Below are positions 7,519-16,772 of a stretch of DNA of 64,000 bases, piece after piece; the first letter of the stretch is position 1; every line of letters begins with the position of its first letter. Below the pieces are notes generated by a model. It was not told the DNA's origin. It ran no database searches and was given only the letters and a program-made list of their open reading frames with translations. Origin of the DNA: JAPPLB01 sp965206655 (GTDB lineage Bacteria; Acidobacteriota; Terriglobia; Bryobacterales; UBA6623); contig CBDBKC010000030.1 in the NCBI GenBank assembly GCA_965206655.1, positions 62,001-126,000 of the forward strand. Reading direction: 5' to 3'. The position numbers and the translations under genes were made by a program.

Positions 7519-7963
7519 TTACGGAGCCGCCCGGACGGCTATTGTCACGTCGGCACGGCTTTGGAGGATCGTGCCGTTACCGCAATCGACCTCAATGACG
7601 ATGGGCACTTTGTCACCCGGTGTGACGCCTGGCGGGACAATGGCATTGATCTGACTGAGTCCGACGTTGGTAGGTTGAAGAACCGCGGCGAGCACTTGGG
7701 CGGGTTGCCCGCCGATCGTAAGCCGTACCGTCTTCGTAGCCATGGGAACATCCCCCGCCGGAAGCTCGCCAGTCAACGGTTCAGGGATCACCGGTCCCAG
7801 ACCGTTGCCCCAGATAATGATGACACCACCAATCGCCGCCGCTTGACCGACCACGGGGTCCACTGAGCCAGGTGCTTGCGCCCAGGAACCCGCGATCACA
7901 TCATCACCGGGAAGTTTGAAGTTTGTGACAATCGCCTGAGTCGTGCCGGCCGGGAACATGTAG
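7519..7963 (-). pseudogene. TIGR03437-type exported protein, C-terminal fragment cut off by an IS4 insertion
   Basis: This holds the last 147 residues of the gene whose 5' part is at 9293-10881. It includes IWGNGLGP, the VRLTIGGQPAQVL strand and VGLSQINAIVPPGV, the hallmark of the Acidobacteria-specific TIGR03437 C-terminal domain. Joining 9293 to 7963 (dropping the IS and one target duplication) keeps the frame and gives SPGIYMFPAGTTQAI across the junction, which fits the family. On its own the fragment has no signal peptide and is unlikely to be made as a stable protein. Confidence 0.88.
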
Positions 7964-7972
7964 ATTCCGGGT

Positions 7973-9292
7973 CACTACTGTCCGGCTGATAAGCGGTGGG
8001 CGGCCTGCAACTGGTTGTAGAAAAGTGGGTTAGGTGTTGTTTTTTCTTGCCGCGATTTGAGCGGCGGTGCGCCGTTTGAGCGTCATCCGTCCTGAGCCGA
8101 CAATGGCTCATGAATCTGGGCCGCACCGTATTCGCGCAGTTGATCAGCTTTCTTCCGGATCGCGAGTTCCGGCGCTGTGTGGCCCGCTACGATGGCGACC
8201 GGGGCTCGCGCAGCTTCTCCTGCTGGGATCAGTTCCTCTCGATGTCCTTCGCCCAGTTGACCTACCGCGAAAGCCTCCGCGATATCGAAGCGTGCCTGCG
8301 TTCGCTTGGCGGCAAGCTCTACCACATGGGATTCCGCGGCAACGTCGCGCGCTCGACACTGGCCGACGCTAACGAGTCGCGCGACTGGCGGATCTATGCC
8401 GATTTCGCTCAGGCCTTGATTCGCATCGCGCGGCCCTTGTATGCCCGCGATCCGATCGGCGTGGATCTCAATCAAAGTCTCTACGCTCTGGACTCGACCA
8501 CCATCGACCTGTGCCTCTCGCTGTTCCCGTGGGCCAAGTTCCGCCGGCGCAAGGCCGCCGTGAAGATGCACACGCTGTTGGACCTGCACGGTAACATCCC
8601 CACGTTTATCCGCATTACCGACGGCAAAACGCACGACGTCAACATCCTCGACGAGTTCCTACCCGAGCCCGGCGCCTTCTACGTTATGGATCGGGCCTAC
8701 GTGGATTTCGAACGCCTCTTCGTGTTCACCCTCTGCTCGTCGTTCTTCGTCGTGCGAACCAAGAAGAACATCTTGCTCCAACGGCGCTACTCGCATCCCG
8801 TCGACAAATCTACGGGCGTGCGCTCGGATCAGACCGTCATACTGACTGCCATCGAATCGGCCAAAGTCTATCCGGACCCGTTGAGGCGCGTCAGCTACGT
8901 CGACGCCGCGACGAACAAGCGGCTGAAGTTCCTGACCAACAACTTCGCGCTCCCGGCACTGACCATCGCCGAGATCTACCGTTCGCGCTGGCAGGTGGAG
9001 CTGTTCTTCAAGTGGGTCAAGCAGCACTTGCGGATCAAGAAGTTCTACGGCGCCAGCGAGAACGCCGTGAAGACCCAGATTTGGATCGCCGTCTCGGTGT
9101 ACGTGCTGGTGGCGATCGTGCGGAAGAGGTTGGGCCTGGAGGCGAGTCTCTACCAAATCCTACAGATTCTCAGCGTTACCCTATTTGAGAAAACGCCCAT
9201 TTTACAGGCCTTGCAGCCATCAGACTCCCATGAAAACTTACTCGATCACCCCAACCAGATGATTCTATTCGACTTCTAACCGGACAGTAGTG
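7973..9292 (+). mobile_element. IS4-family insertion sequence, 1320 bp
   Basis: Terminal inverted repeats are CACTACTGTCCGG (7973-7985) and CCGGACAGTAGTG (9280-9292). ATTCCGGGT is duplicated on both sides (7964-7972 and 9293-9301), a 9-bp target duplication. One transposase gene fills the element. The perfect duplication and intact gene point to recent insertion. Confidence 0.93.
8110..9279 (+). CDS. IS4-family transposase (DUF4372 plus DDE domain)
   Basis: The product is 389 residues. The N-terminal part (FAQLISFLPDREFRR, then SCWDQFLSMSFAQLTYRESL) is the DUF4372 domain common in this IS4 subgroup. The RNase H-fold core carries D128 in YALDSTTIDLC, D194 in YVMDRAYVDF and E297 in YRSRWQVELFFKWVKQHL, the Y-x2-R-x3-E-x6-K signature of IS4. 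The gene is complete and ends 13 bases before the right end of the element. It interrupts the TIGR03437-type gene, which runs in the opposite direction. Confidence 0.95.
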   Translation: MNLGRTVFAQLISFLPDREFRRCVARYDGDRGSRSFSCWDQFLSMSFAQLTYRESLRDIEACLRSLGGKLYHMGFRGNVARSTLADANESRDWRIYADFAQALIRIARPLYARDPIGVDLNQSLYALDSTTIDLCLSLFPWAKFRRRKAAVKMHTLLDLHGNIPTFIRITDGKTHDVNILDEFLPEPGAFYVMDRAYVDFERLFVFTLCSSFFVVRTKKNILLQRRYSHPVDKSTGVRSDQTVILTAIESAKVYPDPLRRVSYVDAATNKRLKFLTNNFALPALTIAEIYRSRWQVELFFKWVKQHLRIKKFYGASENAVKTQIWIAVSVYVLVAIVRKRLGLEASLYQILQILSVTLFEKTPILQALQPSDSHENLLDHPNQMILFDF

Positions 9293-10881
9293 ATTCCGGG
9301 TGAAGCCAAGGCGCCATCGACTTCAAAGGGCTCGCTCCAAACCTCACCCGCTTCATCTTTCCAGTGAACCTTTACCTCGACCTTGCCGTCGCTGACATCG
9401 ACATCCCAAGGCATCTGAACGTTTGCTTGGTCCGAGAGAGCCCCGAAGTCGTGCCGGAAGAAGACACCGAAGAGCGCACCCGGCTTTCCATCAAAGGTGA
9501 CGGAGAATCCACCCCGGTCGAACGGCACGGGTATCGAACCTACCGCGTCCGTCTGACTGGCAAAGATGCCAAACACGGAGACGATCGACCCCGGTGAGAT
9601 CAAGGCTTCACCAGCCGCTGCGTCTATAACTCCGGTGATCGTGTGAGCCCCGTCTTCTTCCGCCGACTGAGTGACCAAGAAGGTTGTTCGAATCCTGCCT
9701 CCGGCCGTAAGGGCGACCGTGGCCGAGATCGTTCCTTGGCGAGAACCCGAAAGACCCAGCGGATCAACTTTGAAATTCACAGGGCCGTCAACGATCCGGC
9801 CAGTCATGCCAATGAGCCTGCCGAACAAGTCTATGTCGGTGATGGTGATCCAAGGCACATCGGAACTAACGAGATCCATGCTTCCAGGGCAGGAACTAGG
9901 CGCCGTCGCCGGGTTCTCGATCAGGGTCAGGGTGGTCTCCCCCGTCCCTCCGCCGGCTTCGAACGCCGCTCCGCGCGGGTCAAACGAAAGTGAGCAGTCC
10001 TTAAACGCATTGGTTGTCGAGGCCAGTCCCGCGATACGAGCTACGGTATCGCTATACGATCCAACCTTCGTGATCGTGCCCGATGTCGTGCTGATCGTGG
10101 CTAGCGTGCTCTCTTGTGGCAGCGAGGCATACAAGGTCCCATCTGGCGCAAACGCCAGACTGGATACACGGGCGTCAGCTTCACTCAGCGGCAGAGTCGA
10201 GAGGATCGTGCCGGTGTCCGGATTGACCGTGTGAAGGACAGCCGGGTCGTCGCCGATGTTGCCGCCTCGCGCCCCCCATAGGACTCCCTCAGGGCTGAAA
10301 GCAAGGCCCGTTAGAAGTTCAGCGCTCGTCGTCGTGTGAAGCGCTACAACTGCCCCCGTCGCCGGGTCAATCTCAACGATCTTTCCTTCAGTCGGGCCGG
10401 CCTCGCCTTGCCAGCAACCCGCAAAAAGCCTTCCGTCAGGGGCAAAGGCGAGCGAACCACAGCCGCTTGGGGGAGTCTGGTCCGACGGATCGAACCCCGA
10501 GCCGCTGATCGTTCCAACCGGCGTTCCTGTCCCGGTTTCGGTGTCGATCGTGATCAGATCACTGCCTGGGTTGTCACCGCCCGATCCCCCTACGATGCCG
10601 TAGAGAACGCCCGTTTGAGGGTGAAAATCTATTCCTGAAATACTGACGCTGCGTTGGGCATTCGTTATGCCCGAGAAACCTACCAACTCGGCCGCTCCCG
10701 AGTTGGGATCCAGCATGTAGAGCCCTCCACCTTGCTCGACTCCGGTGGTACTCGAGGTCCCCCACAGAAAGGAACTTTGGGCGAGCCCCGAGCCGGCGAA
10801 ACCAATGCCCAAAAGTGTGATCGCCACAAAATGCAACGCCGCGACAAAAAGGGGAAGTGACGGTCTTGTCCTGTTTCTCAT
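9293..10881 (-). pseudogene. TIGR03437-type exported protein, N-terminal part interrupted by an IS4 element
   Basis: The start at 10881 (MRNRTRPSLP) gives a clear signal peptide ending at GLAQS; GGAGAACAAGG precedes it. The mature part has repeats typical of beta-propeller-like surface proteins: LAFAPDGRLFAG, LAFSPEGVLWGA and LAFAPDGTLYAS. A BACON/Ig-like stretch follows, and then the TIGR03437 signature SPGSIVSVFG. Frame arithmetic is exact: 1589 bases here plus 445 bases at 7519-7963 make 678 codons, so the ancestral protein had 677 residues. As it stands, the frame runs a few codons into the IS and stops at 9265. It was an exported protein of unknown role. Confidence 0.88.
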
Positions 10882-10926
10882 CCTTGTTCTCCACGCTCCG
10901 ACAAAGTACGGGTCCGATTGTAGCAA

Positions 10927-10954
10927 GCCCCGCCGCTATGCTAACGGCGGGGGC
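10927..10954. promoter_or_regulatory. G+C-rich stem-loop upstream of the TIGR03437 gene
   Basis: GCCCCGCCG and CGGCGGGGGC pair around the loop CTATGCTAA. It lies about 46 bases upstream of the chosen start codon, so it would be in the leader or promoter region. Confidence 0.4.
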
Positions 10955-10997
10955 GCTAAGCGGCTTGCGCCTCGTCCTGACGGGCTTCTCACGCAAT

Positions 10998-11021
10998 TTG
11001 TCTCACCACGTGGTGAGACAA
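10998..11021. promoter_or_regulatory. Perfect 24-bp palindrome, candidate operator
   Basis: Each half reads TTGTCTCACCAC or its complement, with CACGTG at the centre and no spacer. It lies between divergent genes, about 115 bases upstream of the TIGR03437 start and 200 bases upstream of the kinase start. No T tract follows, so an operator is more likely than a terminator. Confidence 0.55.
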
Positions 11022-11224
11022 GCGACTATACCGAGCCGATAGCGGTCGATGTGTGGTCTCGCCGCGGTCTAAGCACGGACTGAGTTTCTCAAAAGCGTCA
11101 GAGGAGGCCTCCCAAGCGCGCCGGAGATCCGCGGCATGGCCGTGCTAGGATCGGGTAGCTCAACGAAAACGTGGTTACTCGCGAGGCACTGCGCGGGCGC
11201 AATTCCCTCAGGTTAGGGCGGGCT

Positions 11225-11989
11225 ATGATCGGCCAGACGATCTCCCACTACAAGATCACCGACAAGCTTGGTCAAGGCGGCATGGGCGTCGTTTATAAGG
11301 CCGACGACACGAAGCTGCATCGGCCCGTCGCGCTGAAGTTTCTTTCCTCACCGGCCTTAGCGGACGACGAGAGGCGTAAGCGGTTCTTCTTGGAAGCCCG
11401 AGCGGCCGCGTCGCTTGACCACCCGAACATCTGTGTGGTCCACGAAATCGACGAGGTCGCCGGCATGCCATTCATCGCCATGGGCTTCGTCGATGGCGAA
11501 TCCGTCGAGCAGCGCATCGCCACCGGATCGGTGTCCTTCCCCGAGGCGGTTCATATCGCGTCCGAAATCGCTGCCGGTCTGCAGGAAGCCCACAGCAAGG
11601 GGGTGGTGCATCGCGACATCAAGCCCGCGAACGTGATGTTGAGCCTGGAAGGCCGTGTAAAGATTACCGACTTCGGTTTGGCACATCTTATCGGCACGGA
11701 ACGATTAACGAGATCGGGCTCAACCGTGGGAACGATCGCATACATGGCTCCTGAGCAGGTTCAGGCTGAAGAGATCGACCACCGGGCCGACATCTGGGCT
11801 TTGGGTGTCGTTTTGTTTGAACTTGTGACCGGCAAGCTGCCCTTTCGAGGCGCGTACGAACAAGCGATTCTCTATTCGATCCTCAACGAAGAGCCGGAGT
11901 GGCTGACAGCGATGGATCCCGCCGCGCCGCCGAGATGGACGGAACTCGTGAAACGCGCGCTCGCGAAGGAGGCGGAGGCGCGGCACTAA
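11225..11989 (+). CDS. Serine/threonine protein kinase domain (5' half of an apparent kinase-AAA-TPR gene)
   Basis: The 254-residue Hanks-type kinase domain is complete: glycine loop LGQGGMGVVY at 15-24, ATP lysine K38 in VALKF, catalytic loop VVHRDIKPANVM at 127-138 (D131), DFG at 149-151, APE in AYMAPEQ. It would phosphorylate proteins in the cytoplasm; targets are unknown. ATG at 11225 follows GGGCGG. The frame ends at TAA (11987-11989), exactly where kinase domains of this type read RxxSAQEF. The next codons, still in the same frame, give SAQEFRRDVQAL and lead into the AAA/TPR protein. The gene therefore looks like one kinase-AAA-TPR protein interrupted by a single stop. No transmembrane segment is visible. 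Confidence 0.9.
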   Translation: MIGQTISHYKITDKLGQGGMGVVYKADDTKLHRPVALKFLSSPALADDERRKRFFLEARAAASLDHPNICVVHEIDEVAGMPFIAMGFVDGESVEQRIATGSVSFPEAVHIASEIAAGLQEAHSKGVVHRDIKPANVMLSLEGRVKITDFGLAHLIGTERLTRSGSTVGTIAYMAPEQVQAEEIDHRADIWALGVVLFELVTGKLPFRGAYEQAILYSILNEEPEWLTAMDPAAPPRWTELVKRALAKEAEARH

Positions 11990-12052
11990 AGTGCGCAGGA
12001 ATTTCGCCGCGATGTCCAAGCGCTCGCCCCGGGTGGGTCGGGAACCATCATT

Positions 12053-14809
12053 GTGGCTTCGCCGCCGGCGCTTACCGAACGAGACTCGGTTGAGCTCGGC
12101 GCTCGGCCGGCCGCCACGGCAACTCCGTCGGGCCAGCACGTCGTCGGGCGCTCCAAGGAGCGTGCTTTGCTCGCCCGAGCCTTCGACTCGGCGGCCTCCG
12201 GGGTCGGCCGGGTCGCGTGTATCGCGGGAGAACCAGGCATTGGGAAGACCACCCTGATCCTAGACTTCTTGGCCGGTCTGAAAGGTGATTCGCGAAAGTA
12301 CTTTCTTTCCACAGGGAAGTGCTCCGAGCGTCTCGCCGGAACCGAGGCCTACCTTCCCGTAATCGAAGCGCTCGAGCACCTTTGCCGAGCCGACCCGACA
12401 AGGCGTGCCTCGACCCTACTTAAACGCACGGCGCCCACGTGGTATTTGCAGGTCGCCCCGGTCGCCGCGGCGTCGGACCCCGCGTTGACGGACGTGCTCT
12501 CCGACGCCAAAGTCGCCTCACAAGAACGTATGAAACGCGAGATGTATGCGTTTCTGCGCGAGCTGTCGGCGATAGGCCCCGTTGTTCTATTTTTGGACGA
12601 TCTGCATTGGGCCGACCCGTCCACGGTGGACTTGCTCTCCTACATCGGACACCGCTGCGAATCGGCGCGACTGCTGATCGTCGGCGCCTACCGCCCTTCC
12701 GATCTGTTGCTCGCGAAGCACCCGTTTCTTCAGGTTAAACAGGAACTCCAGGGTCGGGGCGTTTGCCAAGAGGTGGAGTTAGGGTTCCTTGGCCGTGAGG
12801 ACATCGAACGCTATTTGTCGTTGCAATTTCCGGACAACGACTTCCCGCCGGACTTCATCGAACTCGTCGAGTCGCGCACAGAGGGCAGTCCGTTGTTCAT
12901 GGTCGACGTATTGCGGGACGAGCGAGCGCGCGGGGCGATCGCGAAGCAAGACGGCCGCTGGACCTTGTCGAAGACCGTGTCCAGCATCGGGCGGGGAATG
13001 CCTGAATCGATTCGTGGGATGATCGAGCGCAAGATCAGCCGCCTCGAGCCGCGCGACCGGAAGTTGCTCACCACGGCCGGCGTTCAAGGCCAGGAGTTCG
13101 ACTCCGCGACCGTTGGCGCCGCGGCGGAGATCGATCCGACGGAGGTGGAAGAGCGACTCGCCGAGGTGGCGCGCCTGCATCGGTTTGTTCGTGTTACCGA
13201 GGAGGCCGAGTTTCACGATTCCACTCTCACCACGAAATATAGTTTTGTCCACGCCCTGTACCACAACGCGCTCTACGAGACGCTGCGGCAGCGCGAGAGA
13301 ATTTCGCTGAGCGCCAAAGTCGCCGATGCTCTCCTTGGCTTTCATGGCGATCAAAGTCACGAAGTGGCATCGGAGCTGGCTTATTTGCTGGAAACGGCGA
13401 GGCGCTGGGAGCAGGCGGCGGAGTATTTTCTTTTGGCGGCCGGCAACGCGGCCAAGGTGTACGCCAACGATGAAGCCGCGGCGCTCTCGCGAAAGGCCAT
13501 CGAGCAAGCCAAGAAACTGCCGGACGAACCCCGCCGGAAACTCGTGCTCGAAGCAGCATTGAAGCTCGCCCAATTCCATCTGACGGTCAGCGATTTCGAG
13601 GCGGTAGCCGCTGACTACCGGCTGGCGGCGCAAGCAGCGGAAGAGGCCGGTCAGAGCGAAACCCGGATCGACGCCATCTGCGGCGAGGCGCTGGCTGAAT
13701 TCAACCTGAAGAGGACCGACAAAACCCGCGTGCTCGGGGAGCAGGCCTTGGAGCTGGCGAGGGAGGCGAACTCCGTATACGGGACGGCATCGGCCGAGAT
13801 CGTGCTTGCGATGGAGCGCATGTGCGGCGGCGATATGAGCGGTTCGGCCGAGTTCGTGGCCAGCGCCGAGCCGGTGCTGATGGCTGAGCCCAAGCGCGCT
13901 CGCATGCACGTCATCGAAGCCGTCGTTCACTGTGCCATCCATAAGGGCTGGCAGGGGAAGCTGGAAGAAGCCGGGCCGGCCATCGAGTGGGCGACCGAAA
14001 GGGCCCATGAACGCGGAGTTCCCTATCACATCATCCTGTGCTCATTTCTTCAGGGAGTGGGGACAGGGCAATTCGGGCAGATCTCGGCCGGTCTCGAAAG
14101 CCTGCAGGAAGCAACTCGGCTTGCTGAACTCCATGGCGACCGCTATTGGCTTCCTCGTTTAACAAATACACGAGGCTGGCTCTACCGCGAGGCACAGGAC
14201 TTCGAAACTTCGCTGCGATTGAATACCGAGGCCACAAAAATGGGCCGCAAGGGTTTCCGAGAAGGCGCGTCCAACGCCCACATTCATCTTGCCGGCATCC
14301 ACGTGACTTTGGGTGAGAACGAGCAGGCCCGCGAGCACCTGCGAAAAGCCCGGCCGCTGCTCGACGAAGATCCGTGGTTCAGTTGGGTCTATGAAGCACG
14401 ATACCAACTCGAGTTTGCCCGGTACTGGATCGCCGAAGGCGACCTTCAGGCCGCTAAGACCCAGCTCGAATCACAACTGAACCTTTGCCGAAAAACGCTC
14501 AGGAACAAATACATCGCCGTCGGCGAGAAGCTGATGGGCGACATCGCGGGCCTGGAGGACCAGCCGGACGCGGCTCTGCGCCACTACGAGTCAGCGCTCA
14601 ACCTCGTCGAGGCCTATCCCTGTCCTACCGTCGAGTGGCCGATTCTCTCAGACCTAGCGAGAAACTGCCGCGTCCGGAAAGATTCGGGTAGGGCGGACGA
14701 GCTTCTCGCTCGGGCCCGCTCGGTCACACAGAGCTTGGCGGACTCCATCACCGATCCCGGGCTCCAAAAAACTTTCCTTGGATCCGAGGCGGTACGAAGT
14801 CTCGGCTGA
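12053..14809 (+). CDS. AAA ATPase-TPR signalling protein (3' half of the kinase gene, same frame)
   Basis: The region has 918 codons from the first possible start (GTG) after the upstream stop. An ORC/CDC6-like AAA domain has Walker A GEPGIGKT at 59-66 and Walker B FLDDLHWADPS at 180-190. A winged-helix-like region follows, then a long run of TPR-type helices to the C-terminus (for example ALELAREANSVYGTASAEIV and LRKARPLLDED). This is the PknK/MalT-like signalling architecture, usually found fused to a kinase. The fused partner is the kinase ending at 11989 in the identical frame. No good ribosome binding site precedes the GTG, so separate translation is doubtful. Confidence 0.85.
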   Translation: MASPPALTERDSVELGARPAATATPSGQHVVGRSKERALLARAFDSAASGVGRVACIAGEPGIGKTTLILDFLAGLKGDSRKYFLSTGKCSERLAGTEAYLPVIEALEHLCRADPTRRASTLLKRTAPTWYLQVAPVAAASDPALTDVLSDAKVASQERMKREMYAFLRELSAIGPVVLFLDDLHWADPSTVDLLSYIGHRCESARLLIVGAYRPSDLLLAKHPFLQVKQELQGRGVCQEVELGFLGREDIERYLSLQFPDNDFPPDFIELVESRTEGSPLFMVDVLRDERARGAIAKQDGRWTLSKTVSSIGRGMPESIRGMIERKISRLEPRDRKLLTTAGVQGQEFDSATVGAAAEIDPTEVEERLAEVARLHRFVRVTEEAEFHDSTLTTKYSFVHALYHNALYETLRQRERISLSAKVADALLGFHGDQSHEVASELAYLLETARRWEQAAEYFLLAAGNAAKVYANDEAAALSRKAIEQAKKLPDEPRRKLVLEAALKLAQFHLTVSDFEAVAADYRLAAQAAEEAGQSETRIDAICGEALAEFNLKRTDKTRVLGEQALELAREANSVYGTASAEIVLAMERMCGGDMSGSAEFVASAEPVLMAEPKRARMHVIEAVVHCAIHKGWQGKLEEAGPAIEWATERAHERGVPYHIILCSFLQGVGTGQFGQISAGLESLQEATRLAELHGDRYWLPRLTNTRGWLYREAQDFETSLRLNTEATKMGRKGFREGASNAHIHLAGIHVTLGENEQAREHLRKARPLLDEDPWFSWVYEARYQLEFARYWIAEGDLQAAKTQLESQLNLCRKTLRNKYIAVGEKLMGDIAGLEDQPDAALRHYESALNLVEAYPCPTVEWPILSDLARNCRVRKDSGRADELLARARSVTQSLADSITDPGLQKTFLGSEAVRSLG

Positions 14810-14956
14810 TACGCATTCAGGTACGAACCTGCTTCCGGATGCCGAGGAAGCCCCAACGGGACTGGGCGGCTGAGCCGGCGGCAGTCCTTCGCCCCCTTCG
14901 TGCGAGAATCAGAGATCCTCAGCCGAGCTTCAACAGACGAAGGCCTCGAACCTAGC

Positions 14957-16738
14957 ATGAGCGAGATGGAACCACTCAAATCCGAATTGCTTCGGCCGCG
15001 CTACGACTCAACCGCTTTTCCCTTCACTACCACCGACCAGGTCGACGATCTTGAAGAGATTCCCGGTCAAGATCGTGCTCTCGATGCCATCGAGTTTGGG
15101 ACCGGCATCCGGCAGAAGGGCTTCAATCTCTTCCTGATGGGCCCGCCGGGGCTGGGAAAGCTGACTCTCGTGCGGCGCCTTCTGGAAGAAAGAGCCCAGC
15201 AAGAAGCGACTCCGCACGAGTGGTGCTACGTTCACAACTTTCAGCACCCTCACCAGCCGCGCGCGCTACGGTTTTCCTGCGGTACCGGCCGACAGTTTCA
15301 GCAGGACATGGAGCGCTGCATCGACGACCTGCAGGCCGCTATTCCGGCGGCTCTGGAACTTGATGAGCACCGCGGCCGGGTGCAGGAAATCGAACAGGCC
15401 GCTAAGGAACGTCACGACCAGGCATTCGAGCAACTGGACGCGAAAGCTCAAAGTGAGGGACTGCGGCTGATCCGTACGCCCTCCGGATTCGCGATTGCTC
15501 CGGTTCGTGATGGCGAAGTTATCGATTCGCAGGGATTCGACAAGCTCGCTGATGACGAGAAGGAAAAGATCAGCGCCGCGATCAGTGAGCTGCAACAGGA
15601 TCTCAATAAGATCGCCGAGCAGATTCCCGACTGGCAGAAGGAGGTGCGCGATCAACTACGTGACCTCAATCGCAACGCGGCGCGATTCGTGATCGAGTGG
15701 CGGATCGCCAATCTACGTGAAACCTACTCCGAGCAGCCGGCCGTCCTGGAATACCTGGGCGAGGTCGAAGCGGACTCCGTTGAGCATGCAAGTGAGTTTG
15801 GCGGGGTCGAAGCGGCTCCGGGTCCTGCCGGAAAGCTTCAGGCGTCGGCCCCGTCATTCCGGCGATACGAGGTCAATCTCATCGTTGACAACCGTGGGTG
15901 CAGCGGGGCCCCGGTCGTTTATGAGGATCGGCCCACGTTCCCGAACCTTTTCGGGCGTGCTGAACACGAGGCCCGCATGGGCACCTTGGCCACCGACTTC
16001 ACACTCATCAAAGGCGGTGCCATGCACCGCGCCAACGGCGGTTACCTGATTGTCGACGCCGCGCGGCTGCTACGAGAGCCGCAGTCCTGGGAGGGTATCA
16101 AGAGAGCTTTGATGTCGGAGAACATACGGATCGAGTCACTCGGCGAGACTCTCGGTGTGATCAGCACCGTGTCGATCGAGCCCGAGCCGATCCCGTTGAA
16201 AGTCAAAATCGTGCTCATTGGAGACAGGCAGCTCTACTACACGCTTCATGAGATCGATCGCGATTTCAGCGAGCTCTTTAAGGTCGCCGCCGACTTCGAA
16301 GACGATATGGAGCGCAGTGATGAGAATGTTCGTCGCTACGTGCGGCTGATTGCCTCGCTGGTTCGCCAGGCCAAGCACCGTCCCCTGGATGCCGGCGCGG
16401 TTGCCCTGGCCGTCGAACAGGCCGCTCGCCTGGCGGATGATTCCGAGAAGTTATCCACCCACATGCGGCCGCTTGCGGACCTGCTGAACGAGGCGAACTA
16501 CTGGGCGCGAAAACAGGAGGCTGAGATTGTTTCGCGCGAACATATTCAGAAGGCGATCGACAAGCAGGTTCATCGAGCGGACCGGATCCGCTCGCGGCTG
16601 CAAGAGCGCATCCGCCGCGGAACCGTGCTCATCGATACCGAGGGGGCCGTGGTCGCGCAAATCAACGGCCTATCGGTTCTGAACCTGGGGAACTTCTCTT
16701 TCGGGCAACCCTCTCGCATTACCGCGACGGCTCGCTTA
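14957..16738 (+). pseudogene. Lon-like (S16) ATP-dependent protease, N-terminal fragment
   Basis: The fragment holds about 594 residues of an AAA+ protease of the LonB/YcbZ-like class. A P-loop GPPGLGKL lies at 62-69, with Leu after the Lys where Ser/Thr is usual and Thr at 70. A long coiled insertion follows (about 130-290), and then ALMSENIRIESLGE and the arginine-rich sensor region. The protease domain begins at its end (GRITATARL-like) but is cut by an IS630 element at the TA at 16737-16738. The fragments at 17835-17976 and 19648-20134 complete it in frame, 802 residues from this ATG. GTG at 14900 is an alternative start; ATG 14957 fits the family N-terminus (LRPRYDSTAFPF) better. Confidence 0.88.
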
Positions 16739-16772
16739 CTGAGTCCCGCATAATATAGAGTAACCTTTTGTA

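Larger units (their letters stand above)
10882..11224. other. Divergent intergenic region
   Basis: This is 343 bases between the TIGR03437-type gene and the kinase. Besides the stem-loop at 10927 and the palindrome at 10998, I see no gene. Promoters for both genes are expected here. Confidence 0.5.

Noticed and set aside
7519..7959. Stand-alone 146-residue gene next to the IS4 element
   Set aside because: The target duplication and the exact frame continuity with 9293-10881 show that it is the 3' part of a single interrupted gene.
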